NCBI RefSeq assembly: GCF_900115755.1
Contig: NZ_FOXQ01000005.1
Coordinates: forward strand, 62,001-126,000
Length of the DNA: 64,000 nucleotides
Direction: 5' to 3'
Source of the DNA: Parafilimonas terrae
Lineage (GTDB): Bacteria > Bacteroidota > Bacteroidia > Chitinophagales > Chitinophagaceae
Shown: one piece after another, positions 53,347-61,265 of the stretch
How the letters are laid out: every line of letters begins with the position of its first letter
Position numbering within the stretch: the first letter of the stretch is position 1
The notes under the pieces: model-generated
Told to the model about the DNA's origin: nothing
Database searches by the model: none
What the model saw: the letters and a program-made list of their open reading frames with translations, nothing else
Position numbers and translations under genes: made by a program

Positions 53347-54273
53347 ATGGAACAAACAATAGCCTGCGCATCGCAGCAAAATATTAAACCAAGATATCAA
53401 AAGCCAAACTGGTTACGTGTAAAATTGCCTATTGGCGAAAATTATAAACATGTACGCAGCCTTGTAGATACGCATAAGCTTCACACTATTTGCGAAAGTG
53501 GCAACTGCCCCAATATGGGCGAATGCTGGGGAGCTGGTACGGCAACGTTCATGATATTGGGCAACATTTGTACCCGCAGTTGCGGGTTCTGCGCTGTGGC
53601 TACCGGCAGGCCGGAGCCGGTTGATTGGGATGAGCCGCAGCGTGTGGCAGAAGCCATTCATTTAATGAAAGTAAAACACGCTGTAATTACCAGCGTTGAC
53701 CGTGATGAGTTGAAAGATGGCGGTTCAACTATATGGTATAACACGATCAAAGCTGTAAAAGCCTTAAATCCCGATACAACACTTGAAACGTTAATCCCGG
53801 ATTTTAAAGGCATACACGAACAAATAGAAAAAGTTGCTGAAGCAGCGCCCGAAGTCATCAGCCATAATATGGAAACTGTTGAACGCCTTACACGCCAGGT
53901 CCGCATACAGGCAAAATACCGCCGCAGCCTGGAAGTGCTTAGGTATTTAAAGGAATTAGGCGTTCGCACCAAAACGGGTATTATGCTCGGCCTCGGCGAG
54001 ACCAAAGAAGAAGTAATTGAAACCATGAACGATCTTGCCGCGGTAAACCTTGATGTGCTTACCCTCGGCCAATACCTGCAGCCCACAACCAGGCATTTGC
54101 CGGTTGAACGTTTTGTGCATCCTGATGAATTTGCCGAATTCAGAGAGATAGGCTATTCATTGGGTTTTGATTATGTAGAAAGCGGCCCGCTGGTACGCTC
54201 TTCCTATCACAGCGAAAAACATGTGGTGCCAGGCTATGGCAGGCAAATTTGGCTGGGCGAAAAGGTGAATTAA
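53347..54273 (+). CDS. lipA: Lipoyl synthase
   Basis: 308 residues, cytoplasmic. It inserts two sulfurs into octanoyl groups on lipoyl domains. Both iron-sulfur cluster motifs are intact: the auxiliary [12 protein letters not shown] (C49, C54, C60) and the radical [11 protein letters not shown] (C75, C79, C82). The C-terminal RSSYHSEKH holds the Ser that ligates the auxiliary cluster. Length and order match the family. The AAA repeat-rich leader has no clear ribosome site, as usual for the phylum. A hairpin terminator follows. Confidence 0.96.
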   Translation: MEQTIACASQQNIKPRYQKPNWLRVKLPIGENYKHVRSLVDTHKLHTICESGNCPNMGECWGAGTATFMILGNICTRSCGFCAVATGRPEPVDWDEPQRVAEAIHLMKVKHAVITSVDRDELKDGGSTIWYNTIKAVKALNPDTTLETLIPDFKGIHEQIEKVAEAAPEVISHNMETVERLTRQVRIQAKYRRSLEVLRYLKELGVRTKTGIMLGLGETKEEVIETMNDLAAVNLDVLTLGQYLQPTTRHLPVERFVHPDEFAEFREIGYSLGFDYVESGPLVRSSYHSEKHVVPGYGRQIWLGEKVN

Positions 54274-54310
54274 TACGCTGTTTCCACAAAAAAGTATTAA
54301 ATCTGTTTTA

Positions 54311-54345
54311 AAGAAAGCTTTACAATGCGAAAGCTTTCTTTTTAT
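54311..54345 (+). terminator. Rho-independent terminator after lipA
   Basis: AAGAAAGCTTT (54311-54321) pairs with AAAGCTTTCTT (54330-54340), followed by a T-rich stretch. It is 37 bases past the lipA stop and before the tRNA promoter. Confidence 0.75.
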
Positions 54346-54357
54346 ATTCAATTTACC

Positions 54358-54365
54358 TATTTTTG
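54358..54365 (+). promoter_or_regulatory. Bacteroidota-type -7 box before tRNA-Leu
   Basis: TATTTTTG matches TAnnTTTG, 10 bases before the tRNA 5' end. A standard -33 TTG is not obvious. Confidence 0.45.
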
Positions 54366-54375
54366 CGCCCCGTTT

Positions 54376-54457
54376 GCGGATGTGGCGAAACTGGCAGACG
54401 CACCAGACTTAGGATCTGGCGCCGCAAGGCATGTAGGTTCGATTCCTATCATCCGCA
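54376..54457 (+). tRNA. tRNA-Leu (anticodon UAG)
   Basis: Acceptor GCGGATG (54376-54382) pairs with CATCCGC (54450-54456), with discriminator A at 54457. The anticodon arm is CCAGA-CTTAGGA-TCTGG, giving anticodon TAG (UAG in RNA), which reads leucine CUA. A long variable arm and the T-loop GGTTCGATTCC fit a class II tRNA. The CCA end is not encoded. Confidence 0.95.
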
Positions 54458-54550
54458 CTTTTTTTGTTGTTGACAGGTTTATAAATTATTAGCTGATAGG
54501 TGTTTACTTATCAACTTGTCAAACCTTTCAACGATTTAACTTACTACATT

Positions 54551-55915
54551 ATGGCAACTATTACACGCGAAAATATTGGACAGCTTAATGATAAGCTCAC
54601 CGTAAATCTTTCAAAAGAAGACTATATGCCTTCTTTTGAAAAAAGCTTAAAATCTTATGCAAAAAATGCCAATATCCCCGGTTTTAGAAAAGGGATGGTT
54701 CCATCCAGTCTCGTAAAAAAAATGTATGGGCAATCTGTTTTTACAGATGAAGTTTTGCGTACCGTGGAAAAAGAATTGAATAACTACGTTGCTAATGAAA
54801 AGCTCGATATTCTTGCGCAGCCCATTCCTTTTGAAAATGATTCGCGCCAGCTTGATATGAACAATGCCGGCGATTACGCTTTTGCATTTGAAATTGGTTT
54901 AAAACCCGATATCAATATTAATCCAGGTGAACTTAAAGGCACTTTTTATAAAATACAGGTAGAAGACAATGTGGTGGAAGATGAAGTAAACCGCCTTCGT
55001 TCCCGCTATGGTAAAATGACGGAACCTGAAACCGTAAGCAACGAAGAAGATGTTTTGAATGTGAAATTTGCAGAAGCGGATGCTGAAGGCAATGCAATTG
55101 AAGGTGGCATTGAAAAAGATAATTCTTTACTGGTTAAATATTTTACGCCTGCAGTGCGGGAGCAACTGATGGGCAAAAAGAAAGATGATACTGTTCTCAT
55201 TCAGCTTAACAAAGCTTTTGAAGATAAGGAAAGGGATTTTATAATGGAAGACCTTGGTTTGGATAAAGCTGATGCAGCTGCTACGGAGAAATTTTTTAAT
55301 CTTACTATTACTAAAATTGGTTTTGTAGAAAAGGCTGAATTAAATGAAGAATTCTTCAAGGGCATTTATCCCGAAGGAAATGTAACCAACGAAGAAGAAT
55401 TTCGCAATGCTGTGAAAGCAGATATTCAGAAATATTACGATGCTCAAAGCAGTAACCAGTTGCAGGATCAGTTATATCATCATTTGATTGATCATGTGCA
55501 GGTTGAATTTCCTGAAAAATTCCTGAAACGCTGGCTGGAAGTGAGTTCCGAAAAAGCAAAAACACCGGAAGAAGCCGAGAAAGAATTGCCTACCTTCTTA
55601 AACCAGCTTAAATGGACGTTGATCAGCAGCAAGCTGATTAATGAGAATGCCATAACGGTTGAAAGGGATGAGGTTAAAGATTATGCCATAAGGCAGATAA
55701 GCAGTTATATGCAGGGCCAAAGCCTGGGCGATATGCCCTGGCTGGATGAATATGCCAACCGCATGCTGAATGATCAGAAATTTGTTGAAGAAACGTATAT
55801 GCGCCTTCAAACAGAAAAGCTGTTTAAGCTGCTGGAGGAAAAAGCCAATAAAACAGAAGAACCTATTTCGCTGGAAGAATTTGAGAAGAAGGTGCACGAT
55901 CACCATCATCATTAA
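54551..55915 (+). CDS. tig: Trigger factor (ribosome-associated chaperone)
   Basis: 454 residues from ATG 54551; the frame extends upstream through non-conserved sequence. The ribosome-binding domain is N-terminal, with GFRKGMVPSSLVKKMYG (residues ~41-57) holding the trigger factor signature. A diverged FKBP-type prolyl-isomerase region (~150-260) and the helical C-terminal domain follow. It holds nascent chains at the exit tunnel. The C-terminus ends HDHHHH, an unusual native polyhistidine tail. A terminator follows. Confidence 0.9.
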   Translation: MATITRENIGQLNDKLTVNLSKEDYMPSFEKSLKSYAKNANIPGFRKGMVPSSLVKKMYGQSVFTDEVLRTVEKELNNYVANEKLDILAQPIPFENDSRQLDMNNAGDYAFAFEIGLKPDININPGELKGTFYKIQVEDNVVEDEVNRLRSRYGKMTEPETVSNEEDVLNVKFAEADAEGNAIEGGIEKDNSLLVKYFTPAVREQLMGKKKDDTVLIQLNKAFEDKERDFIMEDLGLDKADAAATEKFFNLTITKIGFVEKAELNEEFFKGIYPEGNVTNEEEFRNAVKADIQKYYDAQSSNQLQDQLYHHLIDHVQVEFPEKFLKRWLEVSSEKAKTPEEAEKELPTFLNQLKWTLISSKLINENAITVERDEVKDYAIRQISSYMQGQSLGDMPWLDEYANRMLNDQKFVEETYMRLQTEKLFKLLEEKANKTEEPISLEEFEKKVHDHHHH

Positions 55916-55950
55916 TGTTAGCAACCGTAATTAGTTGTAAAAAATAAACA

Positions 55951-55989
55951 AACGGGTTTCAGTAGATTAAGCTGAAACCCGTTTTGATT
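55951..55989 (+). terminator. Rho-independent terminator after tig
   Basis: AACGGGTTTCAG (55951-55962) pairs with CTGAAACCCGTT (55972-55983), followed by TTGATTT. It lies 35 bases past the stop codon. Confidence 0.75.
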
Positions 55990-56048
55990 TGGTATTCAAA
56001 TTTTTTATTAAACCCGGAGATAAATCTACAATTACACATTTGGGTCAT

Positions 56049-56357
56049 TCAGAATAAGTGTTGTAATGAAGGAATGTTTTCCGGCAATCTTGACTGATGG
56101 TGAATTGTTATAATAAATATTGAATCATTTTTAAAATGGTAAATGATTCTGTATGATTTGTAAAGAATTTGCCGGAGATTATCGAATTTATCGGTATAAA
56201 TCGGTTTTCCTATTTCAGGATATTGCTTGAGAACTTTGATTTTTTCTTTTAATGTTGCAATAAACCTTTTTGCCGCCGTTGGTGAATCAATTGCTATAAA
56301 ACTATAAATGTTTTTTAAATCATTAAGAGCTGGTCTTGTATAAAACAGGTTCACCAT
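56049..56357 (-). CDS. ParE/RelE-family toxin
   Basis: 102 residues. The RelE/ParE fold is visible in TRPALNDLKNIYSFIAIDSPTAAKRFIATL, KVLKQYPEIGKPI, LRQILYKSYRIIYHF and a C-terminal IHHQSRLPEN. ParE toxins poison DNA gyrase and RelE cleaves mRNA; the ISFIATDSPTAA-type N-terminal helix is more ParE-like. Its start overlaps the antitoxin stop by 7 bases (ATGGTGA), a typical arrangement with the antitoxin first. Confidence 0.85.
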   Translation of the reverse strand: MVNLFYTRPALNDLKNIYSFIAIDSPTAAKRFIATLKEKIKVLKQYPEIGKPIYTDKFDNLRQILYKSYRIIYHFKNDSIFIITIHHQSRLPENIPSLQHLF

Positions 56358-56533
56358 TCTTCAGATAGTTTATCAACCTGGTCTTCAGATAAGACTTCAC
56401 TTTTTTCCATCGCTGCTAATCCCTTTTTTATTTTTTCAAGCAAAACAATCTCTTCAATAACGAGCTCCACATCCGTGAACTCTTCTTCAGGCATCGCTTC
56501 TATAACCTCTATGATTTGGCGCTTACTAATCAT
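56351..56533 (-). CDS. Antitoxin of the ParE-type module
   Basis: 60 residues, acidic and helical (MISKRQIIEVIEAMPEEEFTD...). It precedes and overlaps the toxin gene. The sequence lacks an obvious ribbon-helix-helix signature, so the DNA-binding family is uncertain; identity rests on size, acidity and overlap with the toxin. Module autoregulation is likely but no operator was identified. Confidence 0.72.
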   Translation of the reverse strand: MISKRQIIEVIEAMPEEEFTDVELVIEEIVLLEKIKKGLAAMEKSEVLSEDQVDKLSEEW

Positions 56534-56597
56534 AAAATCCTTTATTCAAATTTAACGATTAAACACTAATATAAATTTAAAGTTGTCCTCAATTACA

Positions 56598-58385
56598 TCA
56601 GCCATAAATCCCATCAATCACACCTTTAAATTTTTCCAGCACTACTTTTCTTTTCAGGCTCATTTTAGGAGTCATTTCGCCGGTTTCAAGGCTCCATTCG
56701 GCGGGCAGCAATTCAAATTTTTTTATCTGTTCCACATGGTTAAATTGCTGGTTCAGCTCTTCCACAACCGTTTCATATTTTTTTAATACTTCAGCATTCT
56801 TTACAGCATCCGCGTTAGAAGTGAAAGGAATATTATGCAATTCCATCCAGGTTTTTAAATAAGCAAAAGCGGGAACCACCAAGGCGCTTACAAATTTTTT
56901 ACCCTCACCCACCACCATTATCTGCTCAATAAAAGGGCTGCCTTTAAATACATTTTCAAGCGCCTGCGGCGCCACATATTTGCCGCCGCTTGTTTTAAAA
57001 ATCTCTTTTTTGCGGTCGGTTATTTTCAGGAATTTATTATCCACCCATGTCCCGATATCGCCGGTGTGCAGCCAGCCATCAATAACTGTATCGGCTGTAA
57101 GGTCGGGGCGCTTGTAATACCCTTTCATTACGGTAGGGCCTTTCACACAAATCTCACCATCTTCAGCAAGCTTTACTTCAAGGCCATCAATTGCAGGCCC
57201 AACAGTTCCTATAAGCGAGTCGCCCGGCGAGCTCCACCTGTTTACGGCAATAACAGGGCTGTTTTCCGTGGGGCCGTAGCCTTCATACACAGGTATTTTG
57301 GCCGCATTAAAAATGCGCAGCAGTTTTACCTGGCAGGCAGCGCCGCCGGTAATAATAAATTTAATATTGCCCCCAAGTGCTTCCCGCCATTTGCTCAGCA
57401 CCAGTTTGTTGGCAATAGCAAGTTTTAGTTTATAAAATGATGATGCTGCGGCAGGCGTTGCATACTGTTCGGCAAGGCCAACACTCCAGAAAAACAATTG
57501 CTTTTTAATGCCGGTTAGCTGGCGGCCTGTTGTCATAATCCGCTCAAAAACTTTTTCCAGCAAACGCGGAACCGTTGTAAATCCATCGGGTTTAATTTCT
57601 TTTAAATTGGCGCCAATGGTATCAAGGCTTTCGGCATAATAAATTCCATTACCGCTAAATAAATAAATGTAGCTAACACATTTCTCAAAAATGTGATTCA
57701 ACGGCAGAAAGCTCAGCACCTTGTATTGCGGCGCGTCAATAAACGGGAAGCTTTGCTTGCTGAAAATTACGTTGGTATAAATATTTTTATGTGTGAGCAT
57801 TACACCTTTTGGCGTACCAGTTGTACCTGATGTATAAATAATAGTAGCCAGGTTTTCCGGCGAAATGGTTTTCTTAAGTTCTCCTGTTCTTGCACGGGAT
57901 GCATCTGTTGCCAGCGCTGAAACAGCGGTCCATTTTTCAACGCCTTCAATATCATCAAAACTGTAAATTTTTTGTAGGGATGGAACATTGGGTTTAATGC
58001 TGTTTATTTTATCATACAATTCCTTATTGCTTACAAACATGTATTTAACCAATGCATCATTCAGTATAAATTGAATTTCGTTTATACCGGTTGTGGGGTA
58101 CAGCGGTACAAGTACAGCGCCGGTTTGCTGTACGGCCAGGTCTGTAAAAATCCATTCGGGCCGGTTGTTACTTATAATGCCTATTTTATCCGATCCTTCA
58201 TCGCTGTAATCGTTGCCGCTAATGCCTAATTCAATCAGGCCCGCAGTTAATTCGTCAACAATATTTTTTACTTCTTGTGTGCTGTATGTTTTCCATTGTC
58301 CATTCTCTTTAGCAGCAAGCATATCCTGTTTGGGAAAATGTTGTAGCTGGTGGTTGATGCAATCGAACAAACGTTTTATTTCCAT
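56598..58385 (-). CDS. Long-chain fatty acid-CoA ligase (AMP-binding)
   Basis: 595 residues from ATG 58385 (a TTG two codons upstream is not used). Adenylate-forming enzyme: TIIYTSGTTGTPKGVMLTH (P-loop), GYGPTENSP and GWLHTGDIG are the conserved A-motifs. It activates fatty acids with ATP and CoA, as in FadD or the FAA-type long-chain ligases of Bacteroidota (AMP-dependent synthetase). It is divergent from the tolC-type gene across 248 bases that include a palindromic operator candidate. Confidence 0.92.
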   Translation of the reverse strand: MEIKRLFDCINHQLQHFPKQDMLAAKENGQWKTYSTQEVKNIVDELTAGLIELGISGNDYSDEGSDKIGIISNNRPEWIFTDLAVQQTGAVLVPLYPTTGINEIQFILNDALVKYMFVSNKELYDKINSIKPNVPSLQKIYSFDDIEGVEKWTAVSALATDASRARTGELKKTISPENLATIIYTSGTTGTPKGVMLTHKNIYTNVIFSKQSFPFIDAPQYKVLSFLPLNHIFEKCVSYIYLFSGNGIYYAESLDTIGANLKEIKPDGFTTVPRLLEKVFERIMTTGRQLTGIKKQLFFWSVGLAEQYATPAAASSFYKLKLAIANKLVLSKWREALGGNIKFIITGGAACQVKLLRIFNAAKIPVYEGYGPTENSPVIAVNRWSSPGDSLIGTVGPAIDGLEVKLAEDGEICVKGPTVMKGYYKRPDLTADTVIDGWLHTGDIGTWVDNKFLKITDRKKEIFKTSGGKYVAPQALENVFKGSPFIEQIMVVGEGKKFVSALVVPAFAYLKTWMELHNIPFTSNADAVKNAEVLKKYETVVEELNQQFNHVEQIKKFELLPAEWSLETGEMTPKMSLKRKVVLEKFKGVIDGIYG

Positions 58386-58531
58386 TCTCAATCGTTGAAA
58401 AATAAAAATACAACTTTTGGCAGTTGGAAATCCGGCAATCCGTTTTAATTCACTGGCCGCATAATTAAACGGCCAAAACGAAGTAACACGTTATCTGTTA
58501 AATAATTATCATGTTCTTATCATTCAAAAAA

Positions 58532-58551
58532 ATTTAAACAGTTGTTTAAAT
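58532..58551. promoter_or_regulatory. 20-bp palindrome, candidate TetR-type operator of the efflux operon
   Basis: ATTTAAACA-GT-TGTTTAAAT is a perfect inverted repeat with 9-bp arms. It ends 8 bases before the -7 box at 58560, so a bound protein would block the promoter. No TetR gene is adjacent, and the divergent acyl-CoA ligase gene shares the gap. Confidence 0.5.
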
Positions 58552-58559
58552 CCATTTCC

Positions 58560-58567
58560 TATTTTTG
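58560..58567 (+). promoter_or_regulatory. Bacteroidota-type -7 box before the efflux operon
   Basis: TATTTTTG matches TAnnTTTG, 66 bases before the tolC-type ATG. Confidence 0.5.
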
Positions 58568-58633
58568 CGCCTTATTTAATTTTTCGTTTTATGCTTTCAT
58601 GTATAAAACCAAGCTTTACAAAGGGATGGAGTT

Positions 58634-59953
58634 ATGAGCAAGCAACCGGTAATAATTTTATTAGCGTTATATTTCTTTGTTAACCCCGCGCAGGCACAAC
58701 AAACACAGGACTCAACTTTAACGGCAGCAACATTAAATGAATGCGTGCAATATGCTTTAGCGCACCAGCCACGCATACAGCAGTCGTTACTTGATGAGCA
58801 GATTGTTGATGCCAACATAAAAACAAAACTGTCAGAATGGTACCCACAGCTTAACCTTGATTATTCGCTGCAGCATTATTTTAAAACGCCGGTTTCTGTA
58901 ATAAACGGCACCCCTGTTTCCACTGCCGCCAAAAATTTTTCAACTGCTTATTTTTCTGCTACGCAGAATATTTTTAACAGGGATGTTTTGCTGGCCAGCC
59001 AAACTGCAAAGAATGTGCGCACAGAAGCTTCGCAGCTTACAACCAATAATAAAATTTATTTATCGCTTAATGTGAGCAAGGCTTTTTATGACGTACTGCT
59101 TTCGCAGCAGCAGATTGATTTGGTTGACCAGGACATAACCCGTTTAAGCAGAAGTGTAAGAGATGCATATAATCAATATAAAGCAGGCGTAGTTGATAAA
59201 ACAGATTATAAGCGGGCGCAGATTTTACTCAACAATGCGCAGGCTCAAAAGAAGCAATATGCCGAAGCAGTTAAATCAAAATTTTCAGTTTTAAAACTGC
59301 TGATGGGCTACCCGCAAAATGGTAGTTTTTCACTGGTGTATGACAGTGTTCAGTTAAGAAATGAAATTTTCCTTGATACGCTTCAGCAGGTAAATTATGA
59401 AACCCGCATAGAATACCAGATATTAAAAACCGAACAAAGCTTATTGCAGGCAAACCTCAAATATTATAAATGGGGTTTTATACCTAACATTTCTGCCTTC
59501 GGCAATTATAATTTCTATTATGCCAATAACGAGCTTTCCAAACTTTACAAGAACGATTTCCCATCTTCTTATGTGGGCATTTCTTTAGGCTTTCCTATTT
59601 TCCAGGGCTTTAAACGTACATCGCAGGTACGAAGCGCTCAGCTAACACTTGACAGGCTGCAATATAATTTTCAGTCATTGCGGGATTCTATTCAATCAGA
59701 ATATACACAGGCGCTGGCTGCATATAAATCTGTTTTAAACGATTACAATGTGCAGCGTGAAAACCTTGACCTCGCAAACGATGTTTATAATACCATCAAC
59801 TTACAATACAAAGCAGGCGTAAAAACCTATCTCGAAGTAATAGTGGCAGAAAGCGATTTGCGGGCGGCGCAGGTAAATTACCTGAATGCATTGTATGAAG
59901 TGTTGAGCAGCAAACTTGATGTACAAAAAGCACTGGGCATTTTAACTTATTAA
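58634..59953 (+). CDS. TolC-family outer-membrane efflux channel
   Basis: 439 residues. Signal peptide MSKQPVIILLALYFFVNPAQAQ. Two repeated halves of the TolC fold are visible: LNECVQYALAHQPRIQQSLLDEQI with a long coiled-coil region, and SLGFPIFQGFKRTSQVRSAQLTLDRLQ in the second half. The protein forms a trimeric outer-membrane tunnel. Together with the downstream adaptor and RND permease it makes one efflux operon. The start is supported by the -7 box and palindrome upstream. Its stop codon lies immediately before repeat R2 (copy C). Confidence 0.92.
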   Translation: MSKQPVIILLALYFFVNPAQAQQTQDSTLTAATLNECVQYALAHQPRIQQSLLDEQIVDANIKTKLSEWYPQLNLDYSLQHYFKTPVSVINGTPVSTAAKNFSTAYFSATQNIFNRDVLLASQTAKNVRTEASQLTTNNKIYLSLNVSKAFYDVLLSQQQIDLVDQDITRLSRSVRDAYNQYKAGVVDKTDYKRAQILLNNAQAQKKQYAEAVKSKFSVLKLLMGYPQNGSFSLVYDSVQLRNEIFLDTLQQVNYETRIEYQILKTEQSLLQANLKYYKWGFIPNISAFGNYNFYYANNELSKLYKNDFPSSYVGISLGFPIFQGFKRTSQVRSAQLTLDRLQYNFQSLRDSIQSEYTQALAAYKSVLNDYNVQRENLDLANDVYNTINLQYKAGVKTYLEVIVAESDLRAAQVNYLNALYEVLSSKLDVQKALGILTY

Positions 59954-60050
59954 GTATGAAACGTCCGTATAAAACGCTTTTTTCATACAGGGGAATGCAC
60001 ATCAGGGCGTTCCATGAGGCCATTAAAAAAACAAATATGCACGAATGAAA
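59954..60050 (+). repeat. 98-bp dispersed repeat family R2, copy C
   Basis: Plus-strand copy in the opposite orientation to A and B. Its left end is GTATGAAACG (lacking CGAA compared with GTACGAATGAAACG), the core is GTTCCATGAGGCCATTAAAA, and its right end GCACGAATGAAA contains the ATG of the RND adaptor gene at 60045. Confidence 0.8.
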
Positions 60051-61169
60051 CAAGGAGCACAAATTTTAGTTTTTTCGACGATGATAGCAGTTGCCGTTGC
60101 CTGCGGAACTAAAGAAAACAACCAGCCGCCACAGGCTGCACCGCCTGTATCTGTAAATATTGACACCGTGCAGCAGGCGCCGGCATTATATTACGACCAA
60201 TATCCCGCCACCATAAATGCATTAAATCAGGTTGATATTCACGCACAGGTGAGCGGTTATATAACCGGTATTTATTTTAAAGACGGGCAGCACGTAACCA
60301 AAGGCCAGCGCCTTTATTCAATAGACCAGCAGAAATATGCTGGTGATTATAACCAGGCTATTGCCAATTTAAAAGTGTCAAAGGCTAACCTGGTGAAAGC
60401 ACAGAAAAATGCTGACCGTTATCTTGAGCTTGATAAAAATGATGCCATTGCAAAGCAAACTGTTGATAATGCACTGGCAGACCTGGAGGCAGCAAAAATG
60501 TCTGTAGAAGCCGCAAAGGCAAGCGCTGCCGCCGTTGAAACCAACCTTCGCTATTCAAATATTTATGCCCCATTTAGCGGTGTAATTGGCATTTCACAAG
60601 TTAAACTGGGTTCTGCGGTTTCACCCGGCACCACTGTATTAAACACTATTTCATCAGAAACCTCGCTGGCAGTTGATTTTGCCGTAGATGAAAAAGAAAT
60701 TCCGCGCTTTGTGAAACTGCAGCAACAGGGTGGCGCTGCCGCGGATTCAGTTTTTTCCATTACGTTGCCAGACGGCAGCGTTTACGATAAGCCGGGAAAA
60801 ATTGCCCTGCTCGACCGTGCTGTTGACCCCCAAACAGGTACTATCCGCACCAGGCTTGAATTTTCCAATCCGGAAGGCGTTTTAAAACCCGGCATGACCT
60901 GTAATGTGCGCATAAAAAGCCTTAATAACAATGCCATTCTTATACCCACAAAAGCTATTACTGAACAAATGGGAGAATATTTTGTGTATGTGGTGGGCGA
61001 TAGCAATAAAGCTGTTCAAACAAAAATTATCCCCGGCATGCAGATAAGAGAAAAGACTGTTGTGAAAGATGGATTAACAGCCGGTGAAAAAATAATAACG
61101 GATGGTGTGCAGAAGGTAAGAAGCGGCGCTGTTGTAAAACCAGCAGCCGATTCAGCACAAGTTCATTAA
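60045..61169 (+). CDS. RND efflux periplasmic adaptor (membrane fusion protein)
   Basis: 374 residues. A lipobox at AVAVAC suggests Cys20 is lipidated and anchored in the inner membrane. The hybrid motif QVSGYITGIYFKDGQHVTKGQRLYSID (near 67-93) is the lipoyl-like domain of HlyD/AcrA-type proteins, with the coiled-coil hairpin and the second half NIYAPFSGVIGISQVKLGSAV following. The C-terminal region (EKIITDGVQKVRSGAVVKP) is typical. The ATG lies inside repeat R2. The adaptor joins the TolC channel and the inner-membrane pump. Confidence 0.92.
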   Translation: MKQGAQILVFSTMIAVAVACGTKENNQPPQAAPPVSVNIDTVQQAPALYYDQYPATINALNQVDIHAQVSGYITGIYFKDGQHVTKGQRLYSIDQQKYAGDYNQAIANLKVSKANLVKAQKNADRYLELDKNDAIAKQTVDNALADLEAAKMSVEAAKASAAAVETNLRYSNIYAPFSGVIGISQVKLGSAVSPGTTVLNTISSETSLAVDFAVDEKEIPRFVKLQQQGGAAADSVFSITLPDGSVYDKPGKIALLDRAVDPQTGTIRTRLEFSNPEGVLKPGMTCNVRIKSLNNNAILIPTKAITEQMGEYFVYVVGDSNKAVQTKIIPGMQIREKTVVKDGLTAGEKIITDGVQKVRSGAVVKPAADSAQVH

Positions 61170-61185
61170 GCTCAATAGGATTTAT

Positions 61186-61245
61186 GCAGTACAAGTGATG
61201 CGACGCAACCGTGCTTAACCGGAGTACTGCAGCTGGTAACCAAAT
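61186..61245 (+). repeat. 60-bp dispersed repeat family R1, copy before the RND permease
   Basis: GCAGTAC (61186-61192) and GTACTGC (61224-61230) are inverted ends around the core TGCGACGCAACCGTGCTTAA (61199-61218), followed by AGCTGGTAACCAAATAATTA. It occupies most of the 96-base gap between the adaptor and permease genes, so it lies inside the operon. Confidence 0.8.
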
Positions 61246-61265
61246 AATTATTAAGAAGATTAGAA

